A stretch of 64,000 nucleotides of DNA from Saprospiraceae bacterium. GTDB taxonomy: Bacteria > Bacteroidota > Bacteroidia > Chitinophagales > Saprospiraceae. A program made the position numbers and the translations under genes. Below, piece by piece: positions 9,648-19,616 of this stretch. The notes beneath the pieces were generated by a model that did no database searches, was not told the origin of the DNA, and worked only from the letters and a program-made list of their open reading frames with translations. The number at the start of each line of letters is the position of its first letter. Within the stretch, counting starts at the first letter, position 1. The stretch lies in the NCBI GenBank assembly GCA_016706365.1, contig JADJJU010000024.1, forward strand, positions 137,161 to 201,160, read 5' to 3'.

Positions 9648-12600
9648 ATGTTTGATTTTATTACTAAATCCCTGAAGAAGGTTTTCGGCACCAAATACGA
9701 AAAAGATGTTCAGAAATATCTTCCTGTAGTCGAGCAGATCATTGAACATTACAATTCATATTCAAGCTTGAGCAATGATGAATTACGAAATAAAACAGTA
9801 GAGTTCAAAAACAGAATTGCTGAATACCTCAAGGAAATTGATGATCAGATCAAAACGCTGAAAGATCAAGCCGAAACCGAAGAAGATCTTCATGAGAAGG
9901 AATTTTTGTTTCAGGAGATAGATCAACTTAAAAAGAACAGGAATCAGTCGCTGGAAGAAATATTGAACGAGTTGCTTCCTGAAGCATTTGCTGTAGTTAA
10001 AGAAACTGCACGAAGGTTTAAAGAAAATTCAGAACTGGAGCTGACCGCTACAGAACACGATCGCACCCTTGCCACTCAAAAATCTTATGTTTCCATCGTT
10101 GAAGACAAAGCTATCTGGAAAAATTCCTGGTCAGCGGCTGGTATTCAGATTACCTGGGATATGCTGCACTATGATGTTCAGCTGATCGGTGGTATGGTTT
10201 TACATGATGGTAAAATTGCTGAGATGGCAACAGGTGAAGGTAAGACTCTAGTTGCTACTTTGCCTGCATATCTGAATGGATTATCCGGTCAGGGTGTACA
10301 TGTGATCACAGTCAATGACTATCTGGCAAGAAGGGATAGTGAATGGATTGGCCCCATCTTTGAATTCCTGCTTCTGACTATAGATTGTATTGATAAGCAC
10401 AGACCGCACTCTCCTGAGAGAATCAAAGCGTATAGAGCAGATATTACTTATGGAACCAACAATGAATTTGGTTTTGACTATTTGAGAGATAACATGGTAG
10501 TTTCTCCGGAGGAGGTAGTTCAAAAAAGACATCACTATGCAATGGTGGATGAGGTCGACTCAGTCTTGATTGATGATGCACGTACTCCCCTTATTATTTC
10601 AGGCCCTGCTTCTCAGGGATCTGATATTCAGGAATATATTGAGCTAAAGCCCCGCGTTGAGAAATTACTGGATGTACAGAAAAAAATGGCAACAGAGTTC
10701 CTGGCAGAAGCAAAACGTTTATTTGCTGAAGGCAAAACAGGAACCGAAGAAGGATCTGCAGGTATGGCATTGCTTAGAGCACACAGAGCACTTCCCAAGT
10801 ATAGACCGCTTATTAAGTTTCTGAGTGAAGAAGGTGTTAAAGTGGTTCTTCAGAAAACTGAAAACCAATACATGCAGGAGCAATCCAAAAATATGCACAT
10901 TGTAGATGCCAGACTTTTATTCACTATCGATGAAAAAAACCGTCAGGTTGAACTTACTGAACATGGAGCAGAATACCTGGCAAAAGGCGACGAAGATCCA
11001 AATTTCTTTGTCCTTCCGGATATAGCTTCCGAGTTGAATGAATTAGAGATGAATCAGGAATTGGATAAATCCAGGAAGCAGGAGGAAAAGGAAAGACTGG
11101 CGCAGGATTATTCAGTAAAATCCCAACGACTACACTCTATCAGCCAATTGCTGAAAGCATATACCCTGTTTGAGAAAGATGAAGAGTACATTGTAATTGA
11201 TGGTCAGGTTAAAATCGTGGATGAGCAAACCGGTCGTATGATGGAAGGTCGCCGCTATTCTGATGGACTTCACCAGGCCCTGGAGGCAAAAGAAAATGTG
11301 AAAATTGGCGAGATCAATCAGACCTATGCAACGATCACATTACAGAATTACTTCAGGATGTATCACAAGCTGGCAGGTATGACCGGTACTGCTGAAACAG
11401 AAGCAGGTGAATTCTGGGAAATATACAAGCTTGATGTTGTTGTTATTCCTACTAATCGCCCAATAACAAGAAAAGATACAGAAGATTTGGTATTCAAAAC
11501 TGCCAGAGAAAAATATAATGCTGCCATAGATGAGATTGTTGCATTAAGTAATGCAGGCAGGCCTATCCTAGTGGGTACCACTTCCGTTGATATCTCCGAA
11601 AAACTCAGCAGAATGTTGAAGCTTAGAGGTATTGATCACAATGTCCTGAATGCAAAACAGCACCAGAGAGAGGCAGAAATCGTTTCTGAAGCCGGTCTTC
11701 CGGGTAAAGTAACCATTGCGACCAACATGGCTGGTAGAGGTACCGATATCAAGATCGGTCAGCAAGTAAAAGATGCCGGAGGATTGGCCATCATCGGTAC
11801 GGAGCGTCATGACTCAAGAAGGGTGGACAGACAGTTAAGAGGTAGAGCGGGACGTCAGGGAGATCCTGGTACCTCACTATTCTATGTTTCTCTGGAAGAT
11901 AACCTGATGCGTTTGTTCCATTCCGAAAGAATTGCAAAACTTATGGATAGGATGGGTCATAAGGAAGGAGATGTGATTCAGCATTCAATGGTATCCAAAT
12001 CCATCGAACGCGCCCAGAAAAAAGTGGAAGAAAACAACTTCGGTATTCGTAAGCGTTTGCTGGAATATGACGATGTCATGAATATTCAGAGGGAAGCGAT
12101 ATACAATAAGAGAAACAATGCCTTGTCCGGAGAAAGACTTGCGGTTGATTTGAATTATATGTTTACCGGATTATTGGAGACTATCGTCAATGCGCATAAA
12201 TCCGGCAATGACTTTGAAGGCTTTAGAAATGAAAGTATTAGTATTCTGGGTCTGGTTCCTGAGTTGGATGCAGCGAGATTTGGCCAGATGAAAGCTCAGG
12301 AGATATTTGAAGCATACTATAATCAGGTAATGGACTTCTATCGCAGGCGAGGAGAGCATTATATAGAAACATTGCTGCCAATAGTAAAAAATGTACACGA
12401 AAATGAGGGGCACAGGTACAAAAGAATTGCGCTGCCTTATTCTGATGGTTCCACTTCTGTGTTGAATATTTCTGCCGGATTGGAAGAAGCTATTAAGTCT
12501 GGTGGAAAGTCTATTTTGAAAGATATAGAAAAGACAGTTTCTTTAGCATTGATAGATGATAACTGGAAGGAGCATCTTCGTGCGATGGATGAGTTGAAAG

Positions 12601-12971
12601 AATCTGTCCAGGCAGCTTCTTTCGAACAAAAAGATCCATTGGTTATTTATAAAATGGAGGCTTATTCATTGTTTGAAGAACTGATTCATAAAATCAATAT
12701 GGATGTCTGTTCTTATTTGATCAAAGGAAGATTGTTGATCCAGAATGACAGGAATATACAGGAAGCTAAGACCCAAAAAACCAACTTTGCGAAGACAAAA
12801 ACCAGCCGAACAGAAGAAGAAGAGAGGGTAAGAGCTGCTGCAATGTCAGCAGGGTCTGCACCGGCTAAGGTAGAAACTATCGTCAGACAAGAAAAGAAAG
12901 TGGGTAGGAATGATAATTGCCCATGCGGTAGTGGAAAAAAATATAAATACTGTCATGGTTTATCTGCCTGA
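9648..12971 (+). CDS. secA: Preprotein translocase ATPase SecA
   Basis: An 1107-aa motor ATPase that drives proteins through SecYEG. Walker A (ATGEGKT, about residue 195), the DEAD-type box (VDEVDSVLIDDARTP), the preprotein cross-linking domain, helicase motif VI (QLRGRAGRQGDPG) and the helical wing/scaffold are in order. The C-terminus has the zinc-binding, SecB-contacting tail CPCGSGKKYKYCHG. It is about 200 aa longer than the E. coli protein, as is usual in Bacteroidota, with extra charged insertions near residues 70-110 and 330-480. No frameshift. Confidence 0.98.
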   Translation: MFDFITKSLKKVFGTKYEKDVQKYLPVVEQIIEHYNSYSSLSNDELRNKTVEFKNRIAEYLKEIDDQIKTLKDQAETEEDLHEKEFLFQEIDQLKKNRNQSLEEILNELLPEAFAVVKETARRFKENSELELTATEHDRTLATQKSYVSIVEDKAIWKNSWSAAGIQITWDMLHYDVQLIGGMVLHDGKIAEMATGEGKTLVATLPAYLNGLSGQGVHVITVNDYLARRDSEWIGPIFEFLLLTIDCIDKHRPHSPERIKAYRADITYGTNNEFGFDYLRDNMVVSPEEVVQKRHHYAMVDEVDSVLIDDARTPLIISGPASQGSDIQEYIELKPRVEKLLDVQKKMATEFLAEAKRLFAEGKTGTEEGSAGMALLRAHRALPKYRPLIKFLSEEGVKVVLQKTENQYMQEQSKNMHIVDARLLFTIDEKNRQVELTEHGAEYLAKGDEDPNFFVLPDIASELNELEMNQELDKSRKQEEKERLAQDYSVKSQRLHSISQLLKAYTLFEKDEEYIVIDGQVKIVDEQTGRMMEGRRYSDGLHQALEAKENVKIGEINQTYATITLQNYFRMYHKLAGMTGTAETEAGEFWEIYKLDVVVIPTNRPITRKDTEDLVFKTAREKYNAAIDEIVALSNAGRPILVGTTSVDISEKLSRMLKLRGIDHNVLNAKQHQREAEIVSEAGLPGKVTIATNMAGRGTDIKIGQQVKDAGGLAIIGTERHDSRRVDRQLRGRAGRQGDPGTSLFYVSLEDNLMRLFHSERIAKLMDRMGHKEGDVIQHSMVSKSIERAQKKVEENNFGIRKRLLEYDDVMNIQREAIYNKRNNALSGERLAVDLNYMFTGLLETIVNAHKSGNDFEGFRNESISILGLVPELDAARFGQMKAQEIFEAYYNQVMDFYRRRGEHYIETLLPIVKNVHENEGHRYKRIALPYSDGSTSVLNISAGLEEAIKSGGKSILKDIEKTVSLALIDDNWKEHLRAMDELKESVQAASFEQKDPLVIYKMEAYSLFEELIHKINMDVCSYLIKGRLLIQNDRNIQEAKTQKTNFAKTKTSRTEEEERVRAAAMSAGSAPAKVETIVRQEKKVGRNDNCPCGSGKKYKYCHGLSA

Positions 12972-13085
12972 TCATCAGGGTATTCTATTGGGTTGAGTAG
13001 TAAGGGCCAATAATTTATTCCAAAGGGCGTCGAAGATTTGTTTATTTTGTGCTGCCAAACAGGCAATAGTAAGTATCCCCATCAT

Positions 13086-13730
13086 ATGAACATTTCGTCG
13101 AAAATAGACCATACCTTATTAAAACCCGACTGCAATCATGCAGACATCCGTAAATGGGTGGAAGAAGCCATTCAGCATCAATTTGCGAATGTATGTATTC
13201 CTCCCTATATGGTAAAAGAAGCATCAAGGTTACTGGAAAACCATAAAACCGGGGTTTGTACAGTGATTGGATTTCCTTTTGGATACAATACTACTCCTAT
13301 CAAAGTAGAAGAAATCAAAAGAGCTATTGATGAAGGAGCTGATGAACTGGATGCGGTAATTAATATATCTGCGGTAAAATGCGCAGATTGGAGTTTTGTA
13401 AGCAATGATATTGAATCCATGGTTCGCTCTACGCAAATGAAGGATAAAAAGATCAAGATAATCCTGGAAACAGGCTTAATGACTGCTGAGGAAATCACGA
13501 AATTGTGCGAAATAATTCAGGTAAGTAAGCCAAATTTTGTAAAAACTTCTACCGGCTTTAATGGTCCGGGAGCTAATGTGGAAATCATTCAGTTACTAAG
13601 AGCAACTTTGAGCACTGACATTAAAATCAAAGCATCAGGTGGTATCAAAACAAAAAGTGCTGCAGAGAAGCTAATTCTGGCTGGTGCTGACCGTATTGGA
13701 TCATCCAATAGTGTTCTGTTGGTTTCCTAA
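13086..13730 (+). CDS. deoC: Deoxyribose-phosphate aldolase DeoC
   Basis: The protein has 214 aa from the ATG at 13086. An upstream in-frame start at 13038 would add 16 unconserved residues and is rejected. It cleaves 2-deoxyribose-5-phosphate to acetaldehyde and glyceraldehyde-3-phosphate in nucleoside salvage. The Schiff-base lysine is K153 in VKTSTGF. The second conserved lysine is in KASGGIKT, and the N-terminal IDHTLLKPD motif is intact. It begins a forward run of five genes with short gaps (deoC to lptF/G), probably co-transcribed at least in part. Confidence 0.95.
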   Translation: MNISSKIDHTLLKPDCNHADIRKWVEEAIQHQFANVCIPPYMVKEASRLLENHKTGVCTVIGFPFGYNTTPIKVEEIKRAIDEGADELDAVINISAVKCADWSFVSNDIESMVRSTQMKDKKIKIILETGLMTAEEITKLCEIIQVSKPNFVKTSTGFNGPGANVEIIQLLRATLSTDIKIKASGGIKTKSAAEKLILAGADRIGSSNSVLLVS

Positions 13731-13750
13731 ATAAATAAAAAAGGAAGGAA

Positions 13751-14155
13751 ATGTTAAAATATCTTTTCTTACTCTGTACAGGAATTTTGTTTTTGAACTC
13801 ATCTGCGGTTCAGGCTCAATCCTTGCGTCTCTTAGAGGAGCCTGCGGTGCAACATCTAATAGATAAGTACGTTCAGTACAACAAGAGTCAGAAAAAAATT
13901 GATGGCTGGAGAATACAGTTTTTTGCATCTACCGACAGACGCACTATGGAATCAACCCTGAGAAGAATGAAAAATGCATATCCCGATGTGAAATTCGTCT
14001 GGACTTTCAATGAGCCATTCTACCATGTCAAAGCAGGGGCTTACGCTCAGAGGGTTGACGCGATCCCATTGCAGTATGTCCTTAAAAAAGAATTCCCCGG
14101 AGCATTCCCTGTCAGAGAAGAGTTGGATGTTTTAGAGCTTCTGGAAAACAATTAA
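13751..14155 (+). CDS. Periplasmic SPOR-like domain protein
   Basis: A 134-aa protein with a clear signal peptide (hydrophobic residues 4-22, AQA-type cleavage near QAQ). Residues about 50-125 look like a SPOR-type fold: a beta strand WRIQFFAST, an amphipathic helix (STLRRMKNAYPD), then strands around FYHVKAGAY. SPOR domains bind denuded peptidoglycan glycans. The position, 6 bases before rodA, fits a cell-wall role. The family assignment is by pattern and is moderately sure. No catalytic residues are expected. Confidence 0.7.
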   Translation: MLKYLFLLCTGILFLNSSAVQAQSLRLLEEPAVQHLIDKYVQYNKSQKKIDGWRIQFFASTDRRTMESTLRRMKNAYPDVKFVWTFNEPFYHVKAGAYAQRVDAIPLQYVLKKEFPGAFPVREELDVLELLENN

Positions 14156-14161
14156 GCGCTT

Positions 14162-15577
14162 ATGAGCCTGGTAATAGGCAATAAAACCCGGACGGGTAAT
14201 ATCGATTGGATTACATTTTCATTATATCTAAGTCTGATATTGATAGGATGGATCCTGATTTATGCCGTCGGGTACAATGAAAAGGAACCGACTTCTATCA
14301 CTGACCTTTCTACATATGCAGGAAGACAGATGATGTGGGTAGGTGTTTCACTTTTTATTATGTTTTCAGTCTATGTTATTGACTGGAAGTTCTGGCGCAC
14401 TTTTTCCTATACGATTTATGGAGTCAGCATTGTCTTATTGATCTTAGTTTTATTTGTGGGTTCTACTATTAAAGGAGCAACAGCATGGTTTTCTATTGGT
14501 GGTTTTTCATTTCAACCAGCAGAAATAGCCAAATTTGGAACCAGTCTTGCGCTGAGTAACTATATGAGCGCTAAGTCCTTCAGACTTGCCGGTTCAAAGA
14601 ATTTTTTCAATATCTTACTGCTAATGGGTATTCCCATAGGATTGATCCTTTGGCAACCTGATGCCGGCTCTGCCCTGGTTTTCCTATCTTTCTTTATTTT
14701 ATTGTATCGCGAGGGACTTTCAACCGTCTATTACATAATTGGTGGATTTTTAGCTGCAGTATTTATTGGGGCTTTACTCTTTGATACATTACCAATCATC
14801 ATGTCGTTGATCCTGCTTTGTACTCTCGGTTTGATACTTACCAAGGAAAAAAAGACATACTGGCTCATTGCATGGTCCATGCTTGTAATTCTGAATATTG
14901 TTGCCGGGATCGAAGATTTGTATTTGCTGGCGACTATCGTGGATATTGTTTTGTTTATAGCTGTCGCATTATTAGTTTCTCAGCGGGGAGAGGCAAGACT
15001 TGTGATGATTTTGACTCCGGCTTTGATAGTTGGATCCTCACTTGCATTCATGGCAAACTTTGCATTCAATAATTTCCTGGCACCTCACCAGCAAGACAGA
15101 ATAAATGTATGGTTACATCCGGACAAATGTGATCCCAGAGGATCATTATATAATTTGCTGCAATCAAAAATGGCAATCGGTTCAGGAGGATTCGCCGGTA
15201 AAGGTTTTTTAGAAGGAAATCTGACCAAGCTCAATTATGTACCTGAGCAATCGACAGACTTTATATTTTGCACAATTGGAGAAGAGCATGGTTTTATTGG
15301 TGTTACGATTATTGTTGGGCTCTTTGTAGCACTATTAATAAGAATAATCATCATTGCAGAAAGACAGCGATTGCACTTTGTCCGAAATTATGCCTATTGC
15401 ATTGCCGGAATCATATTTGTCCACTTTTTTATCAATATTGGCATGACAATGGGTTTGCTCCCTATAATCGGGATACCGCTTCCATTCGTTTCACGCGGAG
15501 GCTCTTCAATTATAGGATTCACACTCATGCTGGCGGTATTATTGAAGCTGGACATTACGAGACACGGGGGCCAATAA
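14162..15577 (+). CDS. rodA: Peptidoglycan glycosyltransferase RodA (SEDS family)
   Basis: A 471-aa multi-pass membrane protein of the SEDS family, which polymerises lipid II during cell elongation with a class B PBP. The central WQPDAGSALVF motif, the late GEEHGFIG segment and the C-terminal PLPFVSRGGSS motif are the family signatures. Roughly ten membrane segments can be seen. It is longer than E. coli RodA (370 aa) because of extra hydrophobic segments around residues 200-300, which is common in Bacteroidota. No mreBCD or pbp2 is next to it in the window. Confidence 0.95.
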   Translation: MSLVIGNKTRTGNIDWITFSLYLSLILIGWILIYAVGYNEKEPTSITDLSTYAGRQMMWVGVSLFIMFSVYVIDWKFWRTFSYTIYGVSIVLLILVLFVGSTIKGATAWFSIGGFSFQPAEIAKFGTSLALSNYMSAKSFRLAGSKNFFNILLLMGIPIGLILWQPDAGSALVFLSFFILLYREGLSTVYYIIGGFLAAVFIGALLFDTLPIIMSLILLCTLGLILTKEKKTYWLIAWSMLVILNIVAGIEDLYLLATIVDIVLFIAVALLVSQRGEARLVMILTPALIVGSSLAFMANFAFNNFLAPHQQDRINVWLHPDKCDPRGSLYNLLQSKMAIGSGGFAGKGFLEGNLTKLNYVPEQSTDFIFCTIGEEHGFIGVTIIVGLFVALLIRIIIIAERQRLHFVRNYAYCIAGIIFVHFFINIGMTMGLLPIIGIPLPFVSRGGSSIIGFTLMLAVLLKLDITRHGGQ

Positions 15578-15586
15578 ATATTTTAC

Positions 15587-16717
15587 ATGAACTTCAATTT
15601 ATTACATACAGATTCGGGGAGCAAAGCCCGTGCAGGTATTTTACAAACGGACCATGGTGATATTGAAACACCCATTTTCATGCCGGTGGGCACTGCTGGT
15701 ACTGTCAAAGGAGTACACCAGCATGAATTAGAGGACACTATTAAGGCACATATCATCCTGGGCAATACATATCATCTTTATCTTAGACCGGGAACTGAAG
15801 TGTTGGAAAAGGCGGGAGGCTTGCATAAATTTATTGGCTGGGATAAACCCATATTGACAGATTCAGGGGGCTATCAGGTTTATTCACTAAGTAACCGAAG
15901 AAAAATCACTGAAGAAGGAGTTAAGTTTCTATCACATATAGACGGCTCTTCTCATTTTTTTACTCCGGAGTTCGTTATGGATATTCAAAAACAAATCGGT
16001 GCCGATATTATCATGGCATTTGATGAGTGTACTCCATATCCCTGTGAACACGGTTACGCTAAGAAGTCCATGGAAATGACGCATCGCTGGCTTGACAGAT
16101 GCATGCAGCATTTTCATGCAAGTGGATCAATATATGGCTACCAACAAACGCTGGCTCCTATTGTACAGGGCAGTGTTTACAAGGATTTGAGAATTTTATC
16201 TGCGGAGTACATTGCAGCGCAACCATCATTGATCAATGCTATAGGTGGACTATCTGTGGGCGAGCCTACTGAAATGTTGTATGAAATGACGGATCTGGTC
16301 TGTCAGATCTTACCAGACGAAAAGCCAAGATATTTGATGGGCGTCGGAACACCTGCCAATATTCTGGAATGCATAGCACTTGGAATTGACATGTTTGATT
16401 GTGTGATGCCGACCAGAAATGCCAGACATGGACTGCTTTTCACTACAGAAGGAATTATCAATATTAAAAACCTCAAATGGAAAACTGATTTTACAGCTCT
16501 TGATACCGGTTTGGACAATTTCGCAAGCACGACTTATTCAAAGGCATATCTGAGACATTTGATATATTCAGGAGAATTACTAGGTGCGCAGATAGCATCT
16601 CTGCACAATCTTTCGTTTTATCTCTGGTTGGTAAAGGAAGCTAGAAAACAAATCCTTGAAGGAAGGTTTTCCGATTGGAAAAACGCGATCTTACCCAAAA
16701 TTTCCAGAAGACTGTAA
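15587..16717 (+). CDS. tgt: Queuine tRNA-guanine transglycosylase Tgt
   Basis: A 376-aa TIM-barrel enzyme that swaps guanine-34 for preQ1 in GUN-anticodon tRNAs. The substrate-binding DSGGYQVYSLS, the GGLSVGEP loop and the catalytic-Asp region DMFDCVMPTRNARHG are intact. The zinc site is unusual. Bacterial Tgt normally has CxCxxC followed by a His in the 'LHN' motif. Here the equivalent stretch just before TYSKAYLRHL reads LDNFAS, with no cysteine, while the His in SLHNLSFYL is kept. This could be a phylum trait rather than loss of function. It begins 9 bases after rodA. Confidence 0.95.
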   Translation: MNFNLLHTDSGSKARAGILQTDHGDIETPIFMPVGTAGTVKGVHQHELEDTIKAHIILGNTYHLYLRPGTEVLEKAGGLHKFIGWDKPILTDSGGYQVYSLSNRRKITEEGVKFLSHIDGSSHFFTPEFVMDIQKQIGADIIMAFDECTPYPCEHGYAKKSMEMTHRWLDRCMQHFHASGSIYGYQQTLAPIVQGSVYKDLRILSAEYIAAQPSLINAIGGLSVGEPTEMLYEMTDLVCQILPDEKPRYLMGVGTPANILECIALGIDMFDCVMPTRNARHGLLFTTEGIINIKNLKWKTDFTALDTGLDNFASTTYSKAYLRHLIYSGELLGAQIASLHNLSFYLWLVKEARKQILEGRFSDWKNAILPKISRRL

Positions 16718-16741
16718 TATGAAAAAAGCCAAAGTACGGAG

Positions 16742-17830
16742 ATGAAACTGCTGGATAAATATATCATCAGAAAATACCTCAGTACTTTCTTTTTTACTGC
16801 TTTGATCTGCTCTATGATCATCGTTGTCATTGATGTGAGTCAACGTGTGGAGAATTTTCTCAATGAAAAACTTCGTATCTACGATATACTTTTTGTCTAC
16901 TATCTCAATTTTATTCCTCACATCAACATCATATTATTTCCGCTCTACGCATTGATTTCAGTCATTTTCTTTACTTCCAAGCTGGCATATGATTCAGAAA
17001 TTATTTCCATACTGAATGCCGGGGTAAGCTTTCGCAGATTGATGCGTCCCTACATGGTTTCCGCGGGATTGATATGTCTTTTGCTTTTATTTTTCAATCA
17101 TATAGCCGACCCCTGGTCCAGTAAGAAACGGGTAGCATTTGAGAATACATATTTTTATAAAGGAAATAAGGATTTTGACAGGGCGAGTAATATTCACTTC
17201 TTTCTGGATAGTACCAGTAAGGTTTATGTTCGTTATTTCAGGGAGGGCGAAAATTCTATTTCTGACTTCCGGCTCGAGCGATTCTCGGACAATAAACTGG
17301 TCTATATGCTCAAGGCAACAAGAGCAGACTGGATAGAAGACTCAGGAAAATGGAAAATGTCTGATTATAAAGTATTCACTTTTGAAGGTAAAAAGGAGAC
17401 TTTTAAATCCGGATTGGGGATGAACTTTGACACTACCCTTAATATGAGACCTTCTGATTTTATACGGTTTAAAAATCAAAAGGAGATGATGACCACTGCC
17501 GAGATCCGCACTTATATCAGAAGTGAACGAGACAGAGGAATATCCAATACCAAAGTTTTTGAAACAGAAATACACAGAAGAACAGCCGACGCATTTACCT
17601 TGATCATTCTAACTCTGATAGGACTCACTGTCGCATCCCGCAAAGTCAGGGGGGGCATGGGCCTTCATCTTGCCATAGGAATAGGCCTGGGAGCTGCCCA
17701 CATAGTGCTATCAAAATTTGCGATCACATTTGCACAGGGAAATATTATTCCGCCTGTCATTGGAGTATGGATCCCCAATATATTATTCTCTCTGGTGGCT
17801 CTAAATCTGCTGAGAAAAGCTCAAAAATAA
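16742..17830 (+). CDS. LptF/LptG family permease (YjgP/YjgQ)
   Basis: A 362-aa inner-membrane protein with the typical layout: membrane segments near residues 15-35, 55-80 and 100-120, a periplasmic beta-jellyroll (about 125-260), then three C-terminal membrane segments. It belongs to the LptF/G pair that, with LptB, extracts lipopolysaccharide for transport. LptF and LptG cannot be told apart here, and the partner is not adjacent. It begins 24 bases after tgt and ends the deoC-rodA-tgt run. Confidence 0.9.
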   Translation: MKLLDKYIIRKYLSTFFFTALICSMIIVVIDVSQRVENFLNEKLRIYDILFVYYLNFIPHINIILFPLYALISVIFFTSKLAYDSEIISILNAGVSFRRLMRPYMVSAGLICLLLLFFNHIADPWSSKKRVAFENTYFYKGNKDFDRASNIHFFLDSTSKVYVRYFREGENSISDFRLERFSDNKLVYMLKATRADWIEDSGKWKMSDYKVFTFEGKKETFKSGLGMNFDTTLNMRPSDFIRFKNQKEMMTTAEIRTYIRSERDRGISNTKVFETEIHRRTADAFTLIILTLIGLTVASRKVRGGMGLHLAIGIGLGAAHIVLSKFAITFAQGNIIPPVIGVWIPNILFSLVALNLLRKAQK

Positions 17831-17832
17831 TA

Positions 17833-17858
17833 ATGGATGCCAGATTACTGACATCCAT
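17833..17858. terminator. Hairpin between convergent lptF/G and mscL
   Basis: ATGGATG pairs with CATCCAT over a 12-base loop. There is only a weak T-run downstream, so termination is plausible rather than certain. Confidence 0.4.
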
Positions 17859-17881
17859 CGGTTTTGCGTTCTGATTTCGTT

Positions 17882-18292
17882 TTATTTATTTCTCAATAAA
17901 TCCCTGATTTCTGCCAGCAAAACTTCTTCATTACTGGGAGCCGGTGGTGCAGCAGGTGCAGCCACTTCTTTTTTCTTAGTTGCATTATAGCCTTTCAATA
18001 TCATGAATATGGCAAAAGCAATGATCAGAAAATCAATAATGGTCTGCAAAAAAGCTCCATACCTTATTGCAACAGCAGGAACAGCCTCTCCGGCTTCATT
18101 TACGGATGCTTCTTTGAGAACAAACATTAGGTCTCTGAAATCAACACCCCCCAGCAACAGGCCAATTGGGGGCATTATCACATCTGCAACAAAGGAAGAA
18201 ACAACGGCTCCGAATGCACCCGCAATAATAACAGCAACTGCAAGATCCAGGACATTGCCTTTCATAATGAAGGCTTTAAATTCTTTTAACAT
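17882..18292 (-). CDS. mscL: Large-conductance mechanosensitive channel MscL
   Basis: The protein has 136 aa from the ATG at 18292. The longer frame to 18355 adds 21 residues unlike MscL. This pentameric inner-membrane channel opens under membrane tension and releases solutes during hypo-osmotic shock. The N-terminal amphipathic helix FKAFIMKGNVLDLAVAV leads into TM1 with the GAFGAVVSS pore motif. TM2 is around TIIDFLIIAFAIFMI. A short Ala/Pro linker precedes the C-terminal helix (EEVLLAEIRDLL). Confidence 0.96.
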   Translation of the reverse strand: MLKEFKAFIMKGNVLDLAVAVIIAGAFGAVVSSFVADVIMPPIGLLLGGVDFRDLMFVLKEASVNEAGEAVPAVAIRYGAFLQTIIDFLIIAFAIFMILKGYNATKKKEVAAPAAPPAPSNEEVLLAEIRDLLRNK

Positions 18293-18467
18293 ACGCTTTT
18301 CATTTTGGAGTTGAAAAATATAATTCCTCTGTAAAAATAAGAAATTAATATACAACTGATAAGCGGAGCAATATAATCTTACATTGAGTGTAGTCAGATC
18401 TTCTAAAACAAGACTCTTACTTGTAAATGGATTAGTATGAGATGTGAAAAGAATTAATAACTGTCTT

Positions 18468-19475
18468 TTAATTCAGCATATCTTCCGGCAACACATGCTT
18501 CTTATTATACATCACATTATCCAGGTTCCAGTCTATTTGCTTGACAAACGGATGTAGCCTGACAGGGCACTCAGAGATCGTGCAGAGTTTGCAGGATAGG
18601 GGAGCACAAGGGTCGGTATGAACAAAAATTTCAAGAATACTCGGATCAATAGACTTCATCGAATCCTCAAATAACTCTACTGCATCGTGCCCCTGATTAA
18701 TATCGTAATACCAGGGAACGGTGACATGACAATCTATGTGGTACTTGGATCCATACTTGATGATTCGCAAATTGTGAATATCGATCCAATAGGGCTTTCT
18801 GAGATCATTTAATCTGACAACCATTTTGGAAATCAAATCATAATCCGCCTTATCCATAATGCCCGCTATTGAATTTTCAACAAGCCTGTATCCGGTAAAT
18901 ATTATGATAACTCCAAAAATTATAGCACAAATATTATCCAGAAGGACCAGGTCAAATATCCATGTTAAAATAACCCCCAAAACCAGACCGGCTGAAGAAT
19001 AAGCGTCAGATTTTAAATGTTTTCCACCAGCCAGGAGAATTTGTGAATTTGCACTTTTGCCTCTTTTTTCCAACATGTAACCCAGGACAAAATTTATTAA
19101 TCCCGCAATTCCTACCAGAAGAACCCCCCATTGAAGTTTTTGAATTTCCTGAGGGTGGATAAAATTGTAGATTGCTTTACTGATGATAATGATACCGGCA
19201 GCTAAGATTAAAGCTCCCTCAAATCCCGCAGATAGAAATTCAATTTTGCCATGACCGTAGGGATGATTCCTGTCCTGAGGTCTGTAAGCTATGTTGAAGG
19301 CATAAAGTCCCAGAGCTGCAGCTGCTACATTAATAATGCTTTCCAATGCATCTGAAAGAATAGCATTAGAATTAGTAAGGAAAAAAGCAACAAATTTGAT
19401 AACCAGAATGACAGATCCCAGCGTCACAGAAATGACCAGGAGTTGTTGATTCTGCTTGATTTCGGATGTATTCAA
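18468..19475 (-). CDS. Cation diffusion facilitator transporter
   Basis: A 335-aa CDF-family metal/proton antiporter starting at a TTG codon (no in-frame ATG is nearby upstream). Six membrane segments cover residues 15-200. TM2 has the metal-site pattern SDALES and the loop motif NHPYGHGKIE; TM5 has LKSDAYSS. The cytoplasmic C-terminal domain (about 205-310) has the ferredoxin-like YHIDCHVTVP strand. An extra C-terminal cysteine cluster (CAPLSCKLCTISEC) sits near residues 290-305 and may bind metal. The ion (Zn, Fe, Co or Mn) cannot be named from sequence. Confidence 0.9.
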   Translation of the reverse strand: MNTSEIKQNQQLLVISVTLGSVILVIKFVAFFLTNSNAILSDALESIINVAAAALGLYAFNIAYRPQDRNHPYGHGKIEFLSAGFEGALILAAGIIIISKAIYNFIHPQEIQKLQWGVLLVGIAGLINFVLGYMLEKRGKSANSQILLAGGKHLKSDAYSSAGLVLGVILTWIFDLVLLDNICAIIFGVIIIFTGYRLVENSIAGIMDKADYDLISKMVVRLNDLRKPYWIDIHNLRIIKYGSKYHIDCHVTVPWYYDINQGHDAVELFEDSMKSIDPSILEIFVHTDPCAPLSCKLCTISECPVRLHPFVKQIDWNLDNVMYNKKHVLPEDMLN

Positions 19476-19616
19476 TGGAACTTAAAATTTCTGACAGTAA
19501 AGATAGTGCTTAGCATTGAGGCAATAGGCAACTTTTGAAAATGATATTGTGTTACATGAACTGACTTAAGAATTCTGGTTTAATCTGCTTAATAATCCAC
19601 TTCGTTTCAATTCTAA

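Noticed and set aside
13038..13085. Earlier start for deoC
   Set aside because: The added residues are not conserved in the family and MNISSKIDHTLLKPD is the normal start.
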